Source: Nectonema munidae
Taxonomy: Eukaryota > Nematomorpha > Nectonematoida > Nectonematidae
NCBI GenBank assembly: GCA_030549495.1
Contig: JAUIRK010000156.1
Coordinates: 1 to 64,000 of the forward strand
Reading direction: 5' to 3'
DNA: 64,000 nt
Shown here: positions 1 through 15,593 of the stretch, piece after piece
Position numbering within the stretch: the stretch's first letter is position 1
Layout of the letters: each line of letters starts with the position of its first letter
Translations under genes and position numbers: made by a program
Notes under the pieces: model-generated
Databases searched by the model: none
What the model saw: only the letters and a program-made list of their open reading frames with translations
What the model was told of the DNA's origin: nothing

Positions 1-3000
1 AACACAGTCAGACACAAACAACGAGGGCAAGGAGAAAAGGGAGCACTTAAACACAGGCAGGCACTCAAACACAGGGAGCACCCGGCACAGGCAGGCACAA
101 ACAGGGTGGACTTAACCACATGCAAGCACTTAAACAGATTTAAGCACAAAAAGGGAACACTTAAACACAGACAAGAATCAACAGAGGGCACTCAAACACA
201 CACAGGCAAAATAGAGAGCACTCAAACACAGGCAGGAACAACAACGAGAACTCTATCAACAGGGAGCATCCAAACACAGGCAGGCACAAACAAGGAGCCC
301 TTAAACACAGTTAGGACTTAAACAATAGTCAAGTAGAAACAAGAAGCACTTAAACACAGGCAGGCACCCAAACAGGGAGAACTCAACACACGCAGGCACA
401 AACAGGGTTGACTTAAACACAGGCAGGCACAAATGGGGAGCACTTAAATAGAGACAGGCACAAAAAGGGAGCACTTAAATAGAGACAGGCACATAAAGAG
501 AGCACTTTAATAAAGGCAAACACCAACAGGGGGCATTCAACCATAATCAGGCATAAACAGGAGGCACTCAAACATGGGACACTATAACACAGGCAGACAC
601 AAAAACGGAGCACACAAACGTAGGCAGGTTCAAACAAGGGCTCAAACAGGGAAAACCCAACACACGCAGGTACAAACAGGGTGGACTTAAACACAGAGGG
701 AGCACTTAAACAGATTCAGGCTCAAAAAGAAAGTACTTTAACACAGGCAAGCACCAACAAGCGGCATTCAAACACAGGAAGGCACAAGCAGGCAAAAACA
801 AGAGGGACTCAAACATGGGACACTATAACACAGGCAGACACAAATAAGGAGCACTCAAACACAGGCAGGTTTAAACAGGGAGCACTCAAACACAGGCAGG
901 CACAAACAGGGAGCACTCAAACACAGGGGGGGGAGGGGCACAAACAGGGAGGATTTAAACACAGGCAGGCACAAAGAGGGAAAACTTAAACACATGCAAG
1001 CACAAACAGGTAGCACTTAAACAGATTCAGGCAGAAAAAGGGAGCACTTTAAAAGAGGTAAACACCTACAGGGGCCACACAAACATAGGAACGCACAAAC
1101 AAGGAGGACACAAACACCGGCAGACACAAACAGAAGACTCAAACACAGGCAGGCACAAATATGGGGCACTCAAGCACGGACAGACACAAACAGGGAGCAT
1201 TTAAACAACAGGAGGCACTCAAACAGAGGCAGGCACAACCATGGGGTACGATAACACAGGCAGTCACAAACAAGGAGCACTCAAACACAGGAAGGCTCAA
1301 ACAGGGAGCACTCAAACACAGGCAGGCACAAACAGGGTTGACTTAAACACAGACAAGCGCAAAAAGGGAGCACTTTAACACAGGTAAGCACCAACAGGGG
1401 GCATTCAAAAACAAGCAGGCATAAAGAGGAGGCACTATAACACAGGCAGACACAAACAAGAAGCACCCAAACACAGGCAGGCTCAAAAAGGGAGCACTCA
1501 AACACAGGCAGGCACTAACATGGAGGACTTAAACACAGGCTGGCATAAACAGGGAACACTTAAACACATGCAAGCTCAAACCCGGAGCACTTAAACAGAT
1601 TCAGGCACTAAAAGGGAGCACTTTAACACAGGCAAGCACCAACAGAGGGCACTCAAACACAGGAAGGCAAAAACAAGGAGCACTCAAACACAGGCAGGAA
1701 CAAACGACGAGCACTCAATCAACAGGAAGCACCCAAACACGGTCAGGCACAAACAAGGAGCACTTAAACACAGGTAGGACTTAAACAATAAGCAGGCAGA
1801 AACAGGGTGCACTTAAACAAAGGCAGGCACTCAAATAGGGAGAATCCAACATACGCAAGCACAAACAAGGTGGAATTAAACACAGGCAGGCACAAACAGC
1901 GAACACTCAAACAGGGAGCACTCAAACACCGGCAGGCACAAACAGAGAGCACTCAAACACAGGCAGGCAGAAACAAGGATCACGTAAACACAGGCAGGCA
2001 CTCAAACAGGGAGAACCCAACACACGCAGGCACAAATAGGGTTGACTTAAGCACATTCAGGCACAAACAGGGAGCACTTAAACAGAGACAGACACAAAAA
2101 GGGAGCACTTTAACACAGGCAAACACAAACCGGGGGCATTCAAACACAAGTAAGCATAAACAGGAGGCACTCAAACATTGGGCACTATAACACAGGCAGA
2201 CACAAACAAGGAGCCCTCAAACACAGGCAGGCTCAAAAAGGGAGCACTCAAACAGAGGTAGGCACAAACAGGGAGGACTTAAACACATGCTGGCACAAAC
2301 AGGGAACAATTAAACACATGCAATCACAAACAGGGAGCACTTAAACAGATTAAGCACAAAAAGGGAACACTTTAACACAGGCAAGCACCAACAGAGGGCA
2401 CTCAAACACAGGAAGCACAAACAATCAAAAACAGGGAGCACTCAAACAAAGGCAGGAACAAACGACGAGCACTCAATCAACAGGGAACACCCAAACACGG
2501 TCAGGCACAAACAAGGAGCACTTAAACACAGGTAGGACTTAAACAATAGTCAAGCAGAAACAAGGAGCACTTAAACACAGACAGGCACTCAAACAGGGAG
2601 AACCCAACACACGCAGGCACAAACAGGGTTGACTTAAACACATTCAGGCACAAACAGGGAGCACTTAAACAGAGACAGGCACAAAAAGAGAGCACTTTGA
2701 CACAGGCAAACACCAACAGAGGGCATTCAACCATAATAAGGCATAAACAGGAGGCACTCAAACATGGGACACTATAACACAGGCAGACACAAACACGGAG
2801 CACACAAACGCAGGCAGGTTCAAACAAGGGCTCAAACAGGGAAAACCCAACACACGCAGGTACAAACAGGGTGGACTTAAATACAGGCAGGCACAAACAG
2901 GGAGCACTTAAACAGATACAGGCTCAAAAAGAAAGTACTTTAACACAGGCAAGCACCAATAAGGGGCATTCAAACACAGGAAGGCACAATCAGGCAAAAA

Positions 3001-3889
3001 CAAGAGGGACTCAAACATGGGACACTATAACATAGGCAGACACAAATAAGGAGCACTCAAACACAGGCAGGTTTAAACAGGGAGCACTCAAACACAGGCT
3101 AGCACAAACAGGGAGCACTCAAACACAGGCAGGCACAAACAGGGAGGATATAAACAAAGGCAGGCACAAAAAGGGAAAACTTAAACACATGCAAGCACAA
3201 ACTGGTAGCACTTAAACATATTCAGGCAGAAAAAGGGAGCACTTTAAAACAGGTAAACACCTACAGGGGCCACACAAACACAGGAACGCACAAATAAATA
3301 AGACACAAACACAGGCAGGCACAAACAGAAGGCACTCAAACACAGGCAGGCACAAATATGGGGCACTCAAGCACGGACAGACACAAACAGGGAGCACTTA
3401 AACAACAGGAGGCACTCAAACAGAGGCAGGCACAAACATGGGGCACTATAACACAGGCAGTCACAAACAAGGAGCACTCAAACACAGGAAGGCTCAAACA
3501 GGGAGCACTCAAACACAGGCAGGCACAAACAAGGAGGACTTAAACACAGGCTGGCACAAACAGGGAACACTTAAACACATGCAAGCTCAAACAGGGAGCG
3601 CTTAAACAGATTAAGCACAAAAAGGGAACACTTTAACACAGGCAAGCACCAACAGAGGGCACTCAAACACAGGAAGCACAATCAGGCAAAAACAGTGAGC
3701 ACTCAAACACAGGCAGGAACAAACGACGAGCACTCAATCAACAGGAAGCACCCAAACACGGTCAGGCACAAACAAGGAGCACTTAAACACAGGTAGGACT
3801 TAAACAATAAGCAGGCAGAAACAGGGTGCACTTAAACAAAGGCAGGCACTCAAATAGGGAGAATCCAACATACGCAAGCACAAACAAGG

Positions 3890-6800
3890 TGGAATTAAAC
3901 ACAGGCAGGCACAAACAGCGAACACTCAAACAGGGAGCACTCAAACACCGGCAGGCACAAACAGAGAGCACTCAAACACAGGCAGGCAGAAACAAGGATC
4001 ACGTAAACACAGGCAGGCACTCAAACAGGGTGAACCCAACACACGCAGGCACAAATAGGGTTGACTTAAGCACAGGCAAGCACAAACAGGGAGCACTTAA
4101 ACAGAGACAGGCACAAAAAGGGAGCACTTTAACACAGGCAAACACAAACAGGGGGCATTCAAACACAAGTAAGCATAAACAGGAGGCACTCAAACATTGG
4201 GCACTATAACACAGGCAGACACAAACAAGGAGCCCTCAAACACAGGCAGGCTCAAAAAGGGAGCACTCAAACAGAGGTAGGCACAAACAGGGAGGACTTA
4301 AACACAGGCTGGCACAAACAGGGAACAATTAAACACATGCAATCACAAACAGGGAGCACTTAAACAGATTAAGCACAAAAAGGGAACACTTTAACACAGG
4401 CAAGCACCAACAGAGGGCACTCAAACACAGGAAGCACATACAGGCAAAAACAGGGAGCACTCAAACAAAGGCAGGAACAAACGACGAGCACTCAATCAAC
4501 AGGGAACACCCAAACACGGTCAGGCACAAACAAGGAGCACTTAAACACAGGTAGGACTTAAACAATAGTCAAGCAGAAACAAGGAGCACTTAAACACAGA
4601 CAGGCACTCAAACAGGGAGAACCCAACACACGCAGGCACAAACAGGGTTGACTTAAACACAGGCAGGCACAAACAGGGAGCACTTAAACAGAGACAGGCA
4701 CAAAAAGGGAGCACTTTATCACAGGCAAACACAAACAGGAGGGCAATCAAACACAAGCAGGCATAAATAGGAGGCACTCAAACATGGGGCACTATAACAC
4801 AGGCAGACACAAACAAGGAGCACTCAAACACAGGCAGGCTCAAAAAGGGAGCACTCACACAAAGCGAGCACCCGACACAGGCAGGCACAAACAGGGTGGA
4901 CTTAACAACATGCAAGCACTTAAACAGATTTAAGCACAAAAAGGGAACACTTAAACACAGACAAGTATCAACAGAGGGCACTCAAACACACACAGGCAAA
5001 ATAGGGAGCACTCAAACACAGGCAGGGACAACAATGAGCACTCTATCAACAGGGAGCACCCAAACACAGTGAGGCACAAACAAGGAGCCCTTAAACACAG
5101 GTAGGACTTAAACAATAGTCAAGCAGAAACAAAGAGCACTTAAACAGAGGCAGGCACTCAAACAGGCGAACCCAACACACGCAGGCACAAATAGGGTTGA
5201 CTTAAACACATTCAGGCACAAACAGGGAGCACTTAAACAGAGACAGGCACAAAAAGAGAGCACTTTAACACAGGCAAACACCAACAGAGGGCATTCAACC
5301 ATAATAAGGCATAAACAGGAGGCACTCAAACATGGAACACTATAACACAGGCAGACACAAACACGGAGCACACAAACGCAGGCAGGTTCAAACAAGGGCT
5401 CAAACAGGGAAAACCCAACACACGCAGGTACAAACAGGGTGGACTTAAACACAGGCAGGCACAAACAGGGAGCACTTAAACAGATACAGGCTCAAAAAGA
5501 AAGTACTTTAACACAGGCAAGCACCAATAAGGGGCATTCAAACACAGGAAGGCACAATCAGGCAAAAACAAGAGGGACTCAAACATGGGACACTATAACA
5601 TAGGCAGACACAAATAAGGAGCACTCAAACACAGGCAGGTTCAAACAGGGAGCACTCAAACACAGGCTAGCACAAACAGGGAGCACTCAAACACAGGCAG
5701 GCACAAACAGGGAGGATATAAACAAAGGCAGGCACAAAAAGGGAAAACTTAAACACATGCAAGCACAAACTGGTAGCACTTAAACATATTCAGGCAGAAA
5801 AAGGGAGCACTTTAAAACAGGTAAACACCTACAGGGGCCACACAAACACAGGAACGCACAAATAAATAAGACACAAACACAGGCAGGCACAAACAGAAGG
5901 CACTCAAACACAGGCAGGCACAAATATGGGGCACTCAAGCACGGACAGACACAAACAGAGAGCACTTAAACAACAGGAGGCACTCAAACAGAGGCAGGCA
6001 CAAACATGGGGCACTATAACACAGGCAGTCACAAACAAGGAGCACTCAAACACAGGAAGGCTCAAACAGGGAGCACTCAAACACAGACAGGCACAAACAG
6101 GGTTGACTTAAACACAGGCAGGCGCAAAAAGGGAGCACTTTAACACAGGCAAGCACCAACAGGGGGCATTCAAAAACAAGCAGGCATAAAGAGGAGGCAC
6201 TATAACACAGGCAGACACAAACAAGGAGCACTCAAACACAGGCAAGCTCTAAAAGGGAGCACTCAAACACAGGCAGGCACAAACAGGGAGGACTTAAACA
6301 CAGGCTGGCACAAACAGGGAACACTTAAACACATGCAAGCTCAAACAGGGAGCGCTTAAACAGATTAAGCACAAAAAGGGAACACTTTAACACAGGCAAG
6401 CACCAACAGAGGGCACTCAAACACAGGAAGCACAAACAGGCAAAAACAGTGAGCACTCAAACACAGGCAGGAACAAACGACGAGCACTCAATCAACAGGA
6501 AGCACCCAAACACGGTCAGGCACAAACAAGGAGCACTTAAAGACAGGTAGGACTTAAACAAAAAGCAGGCAGAAACAGGGTGCACTTAAACAAAGGCAGG
6601 CACTCAAATAGGGAGAACCCAACATACGCAAGCACAAACAAGGTGGAATTAAACACAGGCAGGCACAAACAGCGAACACTCAAACAGGGAGCACTCAAAC
6701 ACCGGCAGGCACAAACAGGGAGCACTCAAACACAGGCAGGCAGAAACAAGGAGCACTTAAACACAGGCAGGCACTCAAACAGGGAGAACCCAACACACGC

Positions 6801-9800
6801 AGGCACAAATAGGGTTGACTTAAGCACAGGCAAGCACAAACAGGGAGCACTTAAACAGATCCAGGCTCAAAAAGAAAGTACCTTAACACAGGAAAGCACC
6901 AACAAGGGGCATTCAAATACAGGAAGGTACAAGCAGGCAAAAACAAAAGGGACTCAAACATGGGACACAATAACATAGGCAGACACAAATAAGGAGCACT
7001 CAAACACAGGCAGGTTCAAACAGGGAGCACTCAAACACAAGCTAGCACATACAGGGAGCACTCAAACACAGGCAGGCACAAACAAGGAGGATTTAAACAC
7101 AGGCAGTCACAAACAGGGAAAACTTAAACACATGCAAGCACAAACAGGTAGCACTTAAACAGATTCAGGCAGAAAAAGGGAGCACTTTAAAACAGGTAAA
7201 CACCTACAGGGGCCACACAAACACAGGAACGCACAAACAAATAGGACACAAACACAGGCAGGCACAAACAGAAGGCACTCAAACACAGGCAGGCACAAAT
7301 ATGGGGCACTCAAGCACGGACAGACACAAACAGGGAGCATTTAAACAACAGGAGGCACTCAAACAGAGGCAGGCACAACCATGGGGTACGATAACACAGG
7401 CAGTCACAAACAAGGAGCACTCAAACACAGGAAATCTCAAACAGGGAGCACTCAAACACAGGCAGGCACAAACAGGGTTGACTTAAACACAGACAAGCGC
7501 AAAAAGGGAGCACTTTAACACAGGTAAAAGCACCAACAGGGGGCATTCAAAAACAAGCAGGCATAAAGAGGAGGCACTATAACACAGGCAGACACAAACA
7601 AGAAGCACCCAAACACAGGCAGGCTCAAAAAGGGAGCACTCAAACACAGGCAGGCACTAACATGGAGGACTTAAACACAGGCTGGCATAAACAGGGAACA
7701 CTTAAACACATGCAAGCTCAAACCCGGAGCACTTAAACAGATTCAGGCACTAAAAGGGAGCACTTTAACACAGGCAAGCACCAACAGAGGGCACTCAAAC
7801 ACAGGAAGGCAAAACAAGGAGCACTCAAACACAGGCAGGAACAAACGACGAGCACTCAATCAACAGGAAGCACCCAAACACGGTCAGGCACAAACAAGGA
7901 GCACTTAAACACAGGTAGGACTTAAACAATAAGAGGCAGGCACTCAAATAGGGAGAATCCAACATACGCAAGCACAAACAAGGTGGAATTAAACACAGGC
8001 AGGCACAAACAGCGAACACTCAAACAGGGAGCACTCAAACACCGGCAGGCACAAACAGAGAGCACTCAAACACAGGCAGGCAGAAACAAGGATCACGTAA
8101 ACACAGGCAGGCACTCAAACAGGGTGAACCCAACACACGCAGGCACAAATAGGGTTGACTTAAGCACAGGCAAGCACAAACAGGGAGCACTTAAACAGAG
8201 ACAGGCACAAAAAGGGAGCACTTTAACACAGGCAAACACAAACAGGGGGCATTCAAACACAAGTAAGCATAAACAGGAGGCACTCAAACATTGGGCACTA
8301 TAACACAGGCAGACACAAACAAGGAGCCCTCAAACACAGGCAGGCTCAAAAAGGGAGCACTCAAACAGAGGTAGGCACAAACAGGGAGGACTTAAACACA
8401 GGCTGGCACAAACAGGGAACAATTAAACACATGCAATCACAAACAGGGAGCACTTAAACAGATTAAGCACAAAAAGGGAACACTTTAACACAGGCAAGCA
8501 CCAACAGAGGGCACTCAAACACAGGAAGCACAAACAGGCAAAAACAGGGAGCACTCAAACAAAGGCAGGAACAAACGACGAGCACTCAATCAACAGGGAA
8601 CACCCAAACACGGTCAGGCACAAACAAGGAGCACTTAAACACAGGTAGGACTTAAACAATAGTCAAGCAGAAACAAGGAGCACTTAAACACAGACAGGCA
8701 CTCAAACAGGGAGAACCCAACACACGCAGGCACAAACAGGGTTGACTTAAACACAGGCAGGCACAAACAGGGAGCACTTAAACAGAGACAGGCACAAAAA
8801 GGGAGCACTTTATCACAGGCAAACACAAACAGGAGGGCAATCAAACGCAAGCAGGCATAAATAGGAGGCACTCAAACATGGGGCACTATAACACAGGCAG
8901 ACACAAACAAGGAGCACTCAAACACAGGCAGGCTCAAAAAGGGAGCACTCACACAAAGCGAGCACCCGACACAGGCAGGCACAAACAGGGTGGACTTAAC
9001 AACATGCAAGCACTTAAACAGATTTAAGCACAAAAAGGGAACACTTAAACACAGACAAGTATCAACAGAGGGCACTCAAACACACACAGGCAAAATAGGG
9101 AGCACTCAAACACAGGCAGGGACAACAATGAGCACTCTATCAACAGGGAGCACCCAAACACAGTGAGGCACAAACAAGGAGCCCTTAAACACAGGTAGGA
9201 CTTAAACAATAGTCAAGCAGAAACAAAGAGCACTTAAACAGAGGCAGGCACTCAAACAGGCGAACCCAACACACGCAGGCACAAATAGGGTTGACTTAAA
9301 CACATTCAGGCACAAACAGGGAGCACTTAAACAGAGACACGCACAAAAAAGAGAGCACTTTAACACAGGCAAACACCAACAGAGGGCATTCAACCATAAT
9401 AAGGCATAAACAGGAGGCACTCAAACATGGGACACTATAACACAGGCAGACACAAACACGGAGCACACAAACGCAGGCAGGTTCAAACAAGGGCTCAAAC
9501 AGGGAAAACCCAACACACGCAGGTACAAACAGGGTGGACTTAAACACAGGCAGGCACAAACAGGGAGCACTTAAACAGATACAGGCTCAAAAAGAAAGTA
9601 CTTTAACACAGGCAAGCACCAATAAGGGGCATTCAAACACAGGAAGGCACAATCAGGCAAAAACAAGAGGGACTCAAACATGGGACACTATAACATAGGC
9701 AGACACAAATAAGGAGCACTCAAACACAGGCAGGTTCAAACAGGGAGCACTCAAACACAGGCTAGCACAAACAGGGAGCACTCAAACACAGGCAGGCACA

Positions 9801-12050
9801 AACAGGGAGGATATAAACAAAGGCAGGCACAAAAAGGGAAAACTTAAACACATGCAAGCACAAACTGGTAGCACTTAAACATATTCAGGCAGAAAAAGGG
9901 AGCACTTTAAAACAGGTAAACACCTACAGGGGCCACACAAACACAGGAACGCACAAATAAATAAGACACAAACACAGGCAGGCACAAACAGAAGGCACTC
10001 AAACACAGGCAGGCACAAATATGGGGCACTCAAGCACGGACAGACACAAACAGGGAGCACTTAAACAACAGGAGGCACTCAAACAGAGGCAGGCACAAAC
10101 ATGGGGCACTATAACACAGGCAGTCACAAACAAGGAGCACTCAAACACAGGAAGGCTCAAACAGGGAGCACTCAAACACAGGCAGGCACAAACAGGGTTG
10201 ACTTAAACAAAGGCAGGCGCAAAAAGGGAGCACTTTAACACAGGCAAGCACCAACAGGGGGCATTCAAAAACAAGCAGGCATAAAGAGGAGGCACTATAA
10301 CACAGGCAGACACAAACAAGGAGCACTCAAACACAGGCAAGCTCTAAAAGGGAGCACTCAAACACAGGCAGGCACAAACAGGGAGGACTTAAACACAGGC
10401 TGGCACAAACAGGGAACACTTAAACACATGCAAGCTCAAACAGGGAGCGCTTAAACAGATTAAGCACAAAAAGGGAACACTTTAACACAGGCAAGCACCA
10501 ACAGAGGGCACTCAAACACAGGAAGCACAAACAGGCAAAAACAGTGAGCACTCAAACACAGGCAGGAACAAACGACGAGCACTCAATCAACAGGAAGCAC
10601 CCAAACACGGTCAGGCACAAACAAGGAGCACTTAAAGACAGGTAGGACTTAAACAAAAAGCAGGCAGAAACAGGGTGCACTTAAATAAAGGCAGGCACTC
10701 AAATAGGGAGAACCCAACATACGCAAGCACAAACAAGGTGGAATTAAACACAGGCAGGCACAAACAGCGAACACTCAAACAGGGAGCACTCAAACACCGG
10801 CAGGCACAAACAGGGAGCACTCAAACACAGGCAGGCAGAAACAAGGAGCACTCAAACACAGGCAGGCAGAAACAAGGAGCACTTAAACACAGGCAGGCAC
10901 TCAAACAGGGAGAACCCAACACACGCAGGCACAAACAGGGTTGACTTAAGCACAGGCAAGCACAAACAGGGAGCACTTAAACAGATCCAGGCTCAAAAAG
11001 AAAGTACCTTAACACAGGAAAGCACCAACAAGGGGCATTCAAATACAGGAAGGTACAAGCAGGCAAAAACAAAAGGGACTCAAACATGGGACACAATAAC
11101 ATAGGCAGACACAAATAAGGAGCACTCAAACACAGGCAGGTTCAAACAGGGAGCACTCAAACACAAGCTAGCACATACAGGGAGCACTCAAACACAGGCA
11201 GGCACAAACAAGGAGGATTTAAACACAGGCAGTCACAAACAGGGAAAACTTAAACACATGCAAGCACAAACAGGTAGCACTTAAACAGATTCAGGCAGAA
11301 AAAGGGAGCACTTTAAAACAGGTAAACACCTACAGGGGCCACACAAACACAGGAACGCACAAACAAATAGGACACAAACACAGGCAGGCACAAACAGAAG
11401 GCACTCAAACACAGGCAGGCACAAATATGGGGCACTCAAGCACGGACAGACACAAACAGGGAGCATTTAAACAACAGGAGGCACTCAAACAGAGGCAGGC
11501 ACAACCATGGGGTACGATAACACAGGCAGTCACAAACAAGGAGCACTCAAACACAGGAAGGCTCAAACAGGGAGCACTCAAACACAGGCAGGCACAAACA
11601 GGGTTGACTTAAACACAGACAAGCGCAAAAAGGGAGCACTTTAACACAGGTAAGCACCAACAGGGGGCATTCAAAAACAAGAAGGCATAAAGAGGAGGCA
11701 CTATAACACAGGCAGACACAAACAAGAAGCACCCAAACACAGGCAGGCTCAAAAAGGGAGCACTCAAACACAGGCAGGCACTAACATGGAGGACTTAAAC
11801 ACAGGCTGGCATAAACAGGGAACACTTAAACACATGCAAGCTCAAACCCGGAGCACTTAAACAGATTCAGGCACTAAAAGGGAGCACTTTAACACAGGCA
11901 AGCACCAACAGAGGGCACTCAAACACAGGAAGGCAAAAACAAGGAGCACTCAAACACAGGCAGGAACAAACGACGAGCACTCAATCAACAGGAAGCACCC
12001 AAACACGGTCAGGCACAAACAAGGAGCACTTAAACACAGGTAGGACTTAA
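3890..12050. repeat. 4,094-bp higher-order repeat, two tandem copies
   Basis: Landmarks recur at an offset of 4,094-4,095 bp: 3,999/8,093, 4,541/8,635, 4,778/8,872, 5,108/9,202, 5,780/9,875 and 6,580/10,675. After about 10,850 the offset becomes 4,126, because the second copy holds one extra 31-bp monomer (GGCAGGCAGAAACAAGGAGC occurs twice in succession near 10,832-10,880). The second copy also lacks a short piece near 7,935. This block is longer than, and overlaps, the 2,156-bp unit family. The outer edges given are approximate. Confidence 0.75.
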
Positions 12051-15000
12051 ACAATAAGCAGGCAGAAACAGGGTGCACTTAAACAAAAACAGGCACTCAA
12101 ATAGGGAGAATCCAACATACGCAAGCACAAACAAGGTGGAATTAAACACAGGCAGGCACAAACAGCGAACACTCAAACAGGGAGCACTCAAACACGGCAG
12201 GCACAAACAGAGAGCACTCAAACACAGGCAGGCAGAAACAAGGATCACGTAAACACAGACAGGCACTCAAACAGGGAGAACCCAACACACGCAGGCACAA
12301 ACAGGGTTGACTTAAACACAGGCAGGCACAAACAGGGAGCACTTAAACAGAGACAGGCACAAAAAGGGAGCACTTTATCACAGGCAAACACAAACAGGAG
12401 GGCAATCAAACGCAAGCAGGCATAAATAGGAGGCACTCAAACATGGGGCACTATAACACAGGCAGACACAAACAAGGAGCACTCAAACACAGGCAGGCTC
12501 AAAAAGGGAGCACTCACACAAAGCGAGCACCCGACACAGGTAGGCACAAACAGGGTGGACTTAACAACATGCAAGCACTTAAACAGATTTAAGCACAAAA
12601 AGGGAACACTTAAACACAGACAAGTATCAACAGAGGGCACTCAAACACACACAGGCAAAATAGAGAGCACTCAAACACAGGCAGGGACAACAATGAGCAC
12701 TCTATCAACAGGGAGACCCCAAACACAGTGAGGCACAAACAAGGAGCCCTTAAACACAGGTAGGACTTAAACAATAGTCAAGCAGAAACAAAGAGCACTT
12801 AAACACAGGCAGGCACTCAAACAGGGGACCCAACACATGCAGACACAAATATGGTTGACTTAAACACATTCAGGAACAAACAGGGAGCACTTAAACAGAG
12901 ACGGGCACAAAAAGAGAACACTTTAACACAGGCAAACACCAACAGAGGCCATTCAACCATAATAAGGCATAAACAGGAGGCACTCAAACATGGGACACTA
13001 TAACACAGGCAGACACAAACACGGAGCACACAATCGCAGGCAGGTTCAAACAAGGGCTCAAACAGGGAAAACCCAACACACGCAGGTACAAACAGGGTGG
13101 ACTTAAACACAGGCAGGCACAAACAGGGAGCACTTAAACAGATACAGGCTCAAAATAAAGTACTTTAACACAGGCAAGCACCAATAAGGGGCATTCAAAC
13201 ACAGGAAAGCACAATCAGGCAAAAACAAGAGGGACTCAAACATGGGACACTATAACATAGGCAGACACAAATAAGGAACACTCAAACACAGGCAGGTTCA
13301 AACAGGGAGCACTCAAACACAGGCTAGCACAAACAGGGAGCACTCAAACACAGGCAGGCACAAACAGGGAGGATATAAACAAAGGCAGGCACAAAAAGGG
13401 AAAACTTAAACACATGCAAGCACAAACTAGTAGCACTTAAACATATTCAGGCAGAAAAAGGGAGCACTTTAAAACAGGTAAACACCTACAGGGGCCACAC
13501 AAACACAGGAACGCACAAATAAATAAGACACAAACACAGGCAGGCACAAACAGAAGGCACTCAAACACAGGCAGGCACAAATATGGGGCACTCAAGCACG
13601 GACAGACACAAACAGGGAGCACTTAAACAACAGGAGGCACTCAAACAGAGGCAGGCACAAACATGGGGCACTATAACACAGGCAGTCACAAACAAGGAGC
13701 ACTCAAACACAGGAAGGCTCAAACAGGGAGCACTCAAACACAGGCAGGCACAAACAGGGTTGACTTAAACACAGGCAGGCGCAAAAAGGGAGCACTTTAA
13801 CACAGGCAAGCACCAACAGGGGGCATTCAAAAACAAGCAGGCATAAAGAGGAGGCACTATAACACAGGCAGACACAAACAAGAAGCACCCAAACACAGGC
13901 AGGCTCAAAAAGGGAGCACTCAAACACAGGCAGGCACTAACATGGAGGACTTAAACACAGGCTGGCATAAACAGGGAACACTTAAACACATGCAAGCTCA
14001 AACCCGGAGCACTTAAACAGATTCAGGCACTAAAAGGGAGCACTTTAACACAGGCAAGCACCAACAGAGGGCACTCAAACACAGGAAGGCAAAAACAAGG
14101 AGCACTCAAACACAGGCAGGAACAAACGACGAGCACTCAATCAACAGGAAGCACCCAAACACGGTCAGGCACAAACAAGGAGCACTTAAACACAGGTAGG
14201 ACTTAAACAATAAGCAGGCAGAAACAGGGTGCACTTAAACAAAGGCAGGCACTCAAATAGGGAGAATCCAACATACGCAAGCACAAACAAGGTGGAATTA
14301 AACACAGGCAGGCACAAACAGCGAACACTCAAACAGGGAGCACTCAAACACGGCAGGCACAAACAGAGAGCACTCAAACACAGGCAGGCAGAAACAAGGA
14401 TCACGTAAACACAGACAGGCACTCAAATAGGGAGAACCCAACACACGCAGGCACAAACAGGGTTGACTTAAACACAGGCAGGCACAAACAGGGAGCACTT
14501 AAACAGAGACAGGCACAAAAAGGGAGCACTTTATCACAGGCAAACACAAACAGGAGGGCAATCAAACGCAAGCAGGCATAAATAGGAGGCACTCAAACAT
14601 GGGGCACTATAACACAGGCAGACACAAACAAGGAGCACTCAAACACAGGCAGGCTCAAAAAGGGAGCACTCACACAAAGCGAGCACCCGACACAGGTAGG
14701 CACAAACAGGGTGGACTTAACAACATGCAAGCACTTAAACAGATTTAAGCACAAAAAGGGAACACTTAAACACAGACAAGTATCAACAGAGGGCACTCAA
14801 ACACACACAGGCAAAATAGAGAGCACTCAAACACAGGCAGGGACAACAATGAGCACTCTATCAACAGGGAGACCCCAAACACAGTGAGGCACAAACAAGG
14901 AGCCCTTAAACACAGGTAGGACTTAAACAATAGTCAAGCAGAAACAAAGAGCACTTAAACAGAGGCAGGCACTCAAACAGGCGAACCCAACACACGCAGG

Positions 15001-15593
15001 CACAAATATGGTTGACTTAAACACATTCAGGCACAAACAGGGAGCACTTAAACAGAGACAGGCACAAAAAGAGAACACTTTAACACAGGCAAACACCAAC
15101 AGAGGCCATTCAACCATAATAAGGCATAAACAGGAGGCACTCAAACATGGGACACTATAACACAGGCAGACACAAACACGGAGCACACAAACGCAGGCAG
15201 GTTCAAACAAGGGCTCAAACAGGGAAAACCCAACACACGCAGGTACAAACAGGGTGGACTTAAACACAGGCAGGCACAAACAGGGAGCACTTAAACAGAT
15301 ACAGGCTCAAAATAAAGTACTTTAACACAGGCAAGCACCAATAAGGGGCATTCAAACACAGGAAAGCACAATCAGGCAAAAACAAGAGGGACTCAAACAT
15401 GGGACACTATAACATAGGCAGACACAAATAAGAAGCACTCAAACACAGGCAGGTTCAAACAGGGAGCACTCAAACACAGGCTAGCACAAACAGGGAGCAC
15501 TCAAACACAGGCAGGCACAAACAGGGAGGATATAAACAAAGGCAGGCACAAAAAGGGAAAACTTAAACACATGCAAGCACAAACTGGTAGCAC
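11281..15593. repeat. 2,156-bp higher-order repeat, two tandem copies
   Basis: Landmarks inside the satellite recur at a fixed offset of 2,156 bp: 11,547/13,703, 12,030/14,186, 12,142/14,298, 12,437/14,593 and 13,437/15,594 (2,157). Copies differ by scattered substitutions only. Near-identity over more than 2 kb, against strong divergence between neighbouring monomers, is the signature of recent homogenisation by unequal exchange of the whole block. Confidence 0.85.
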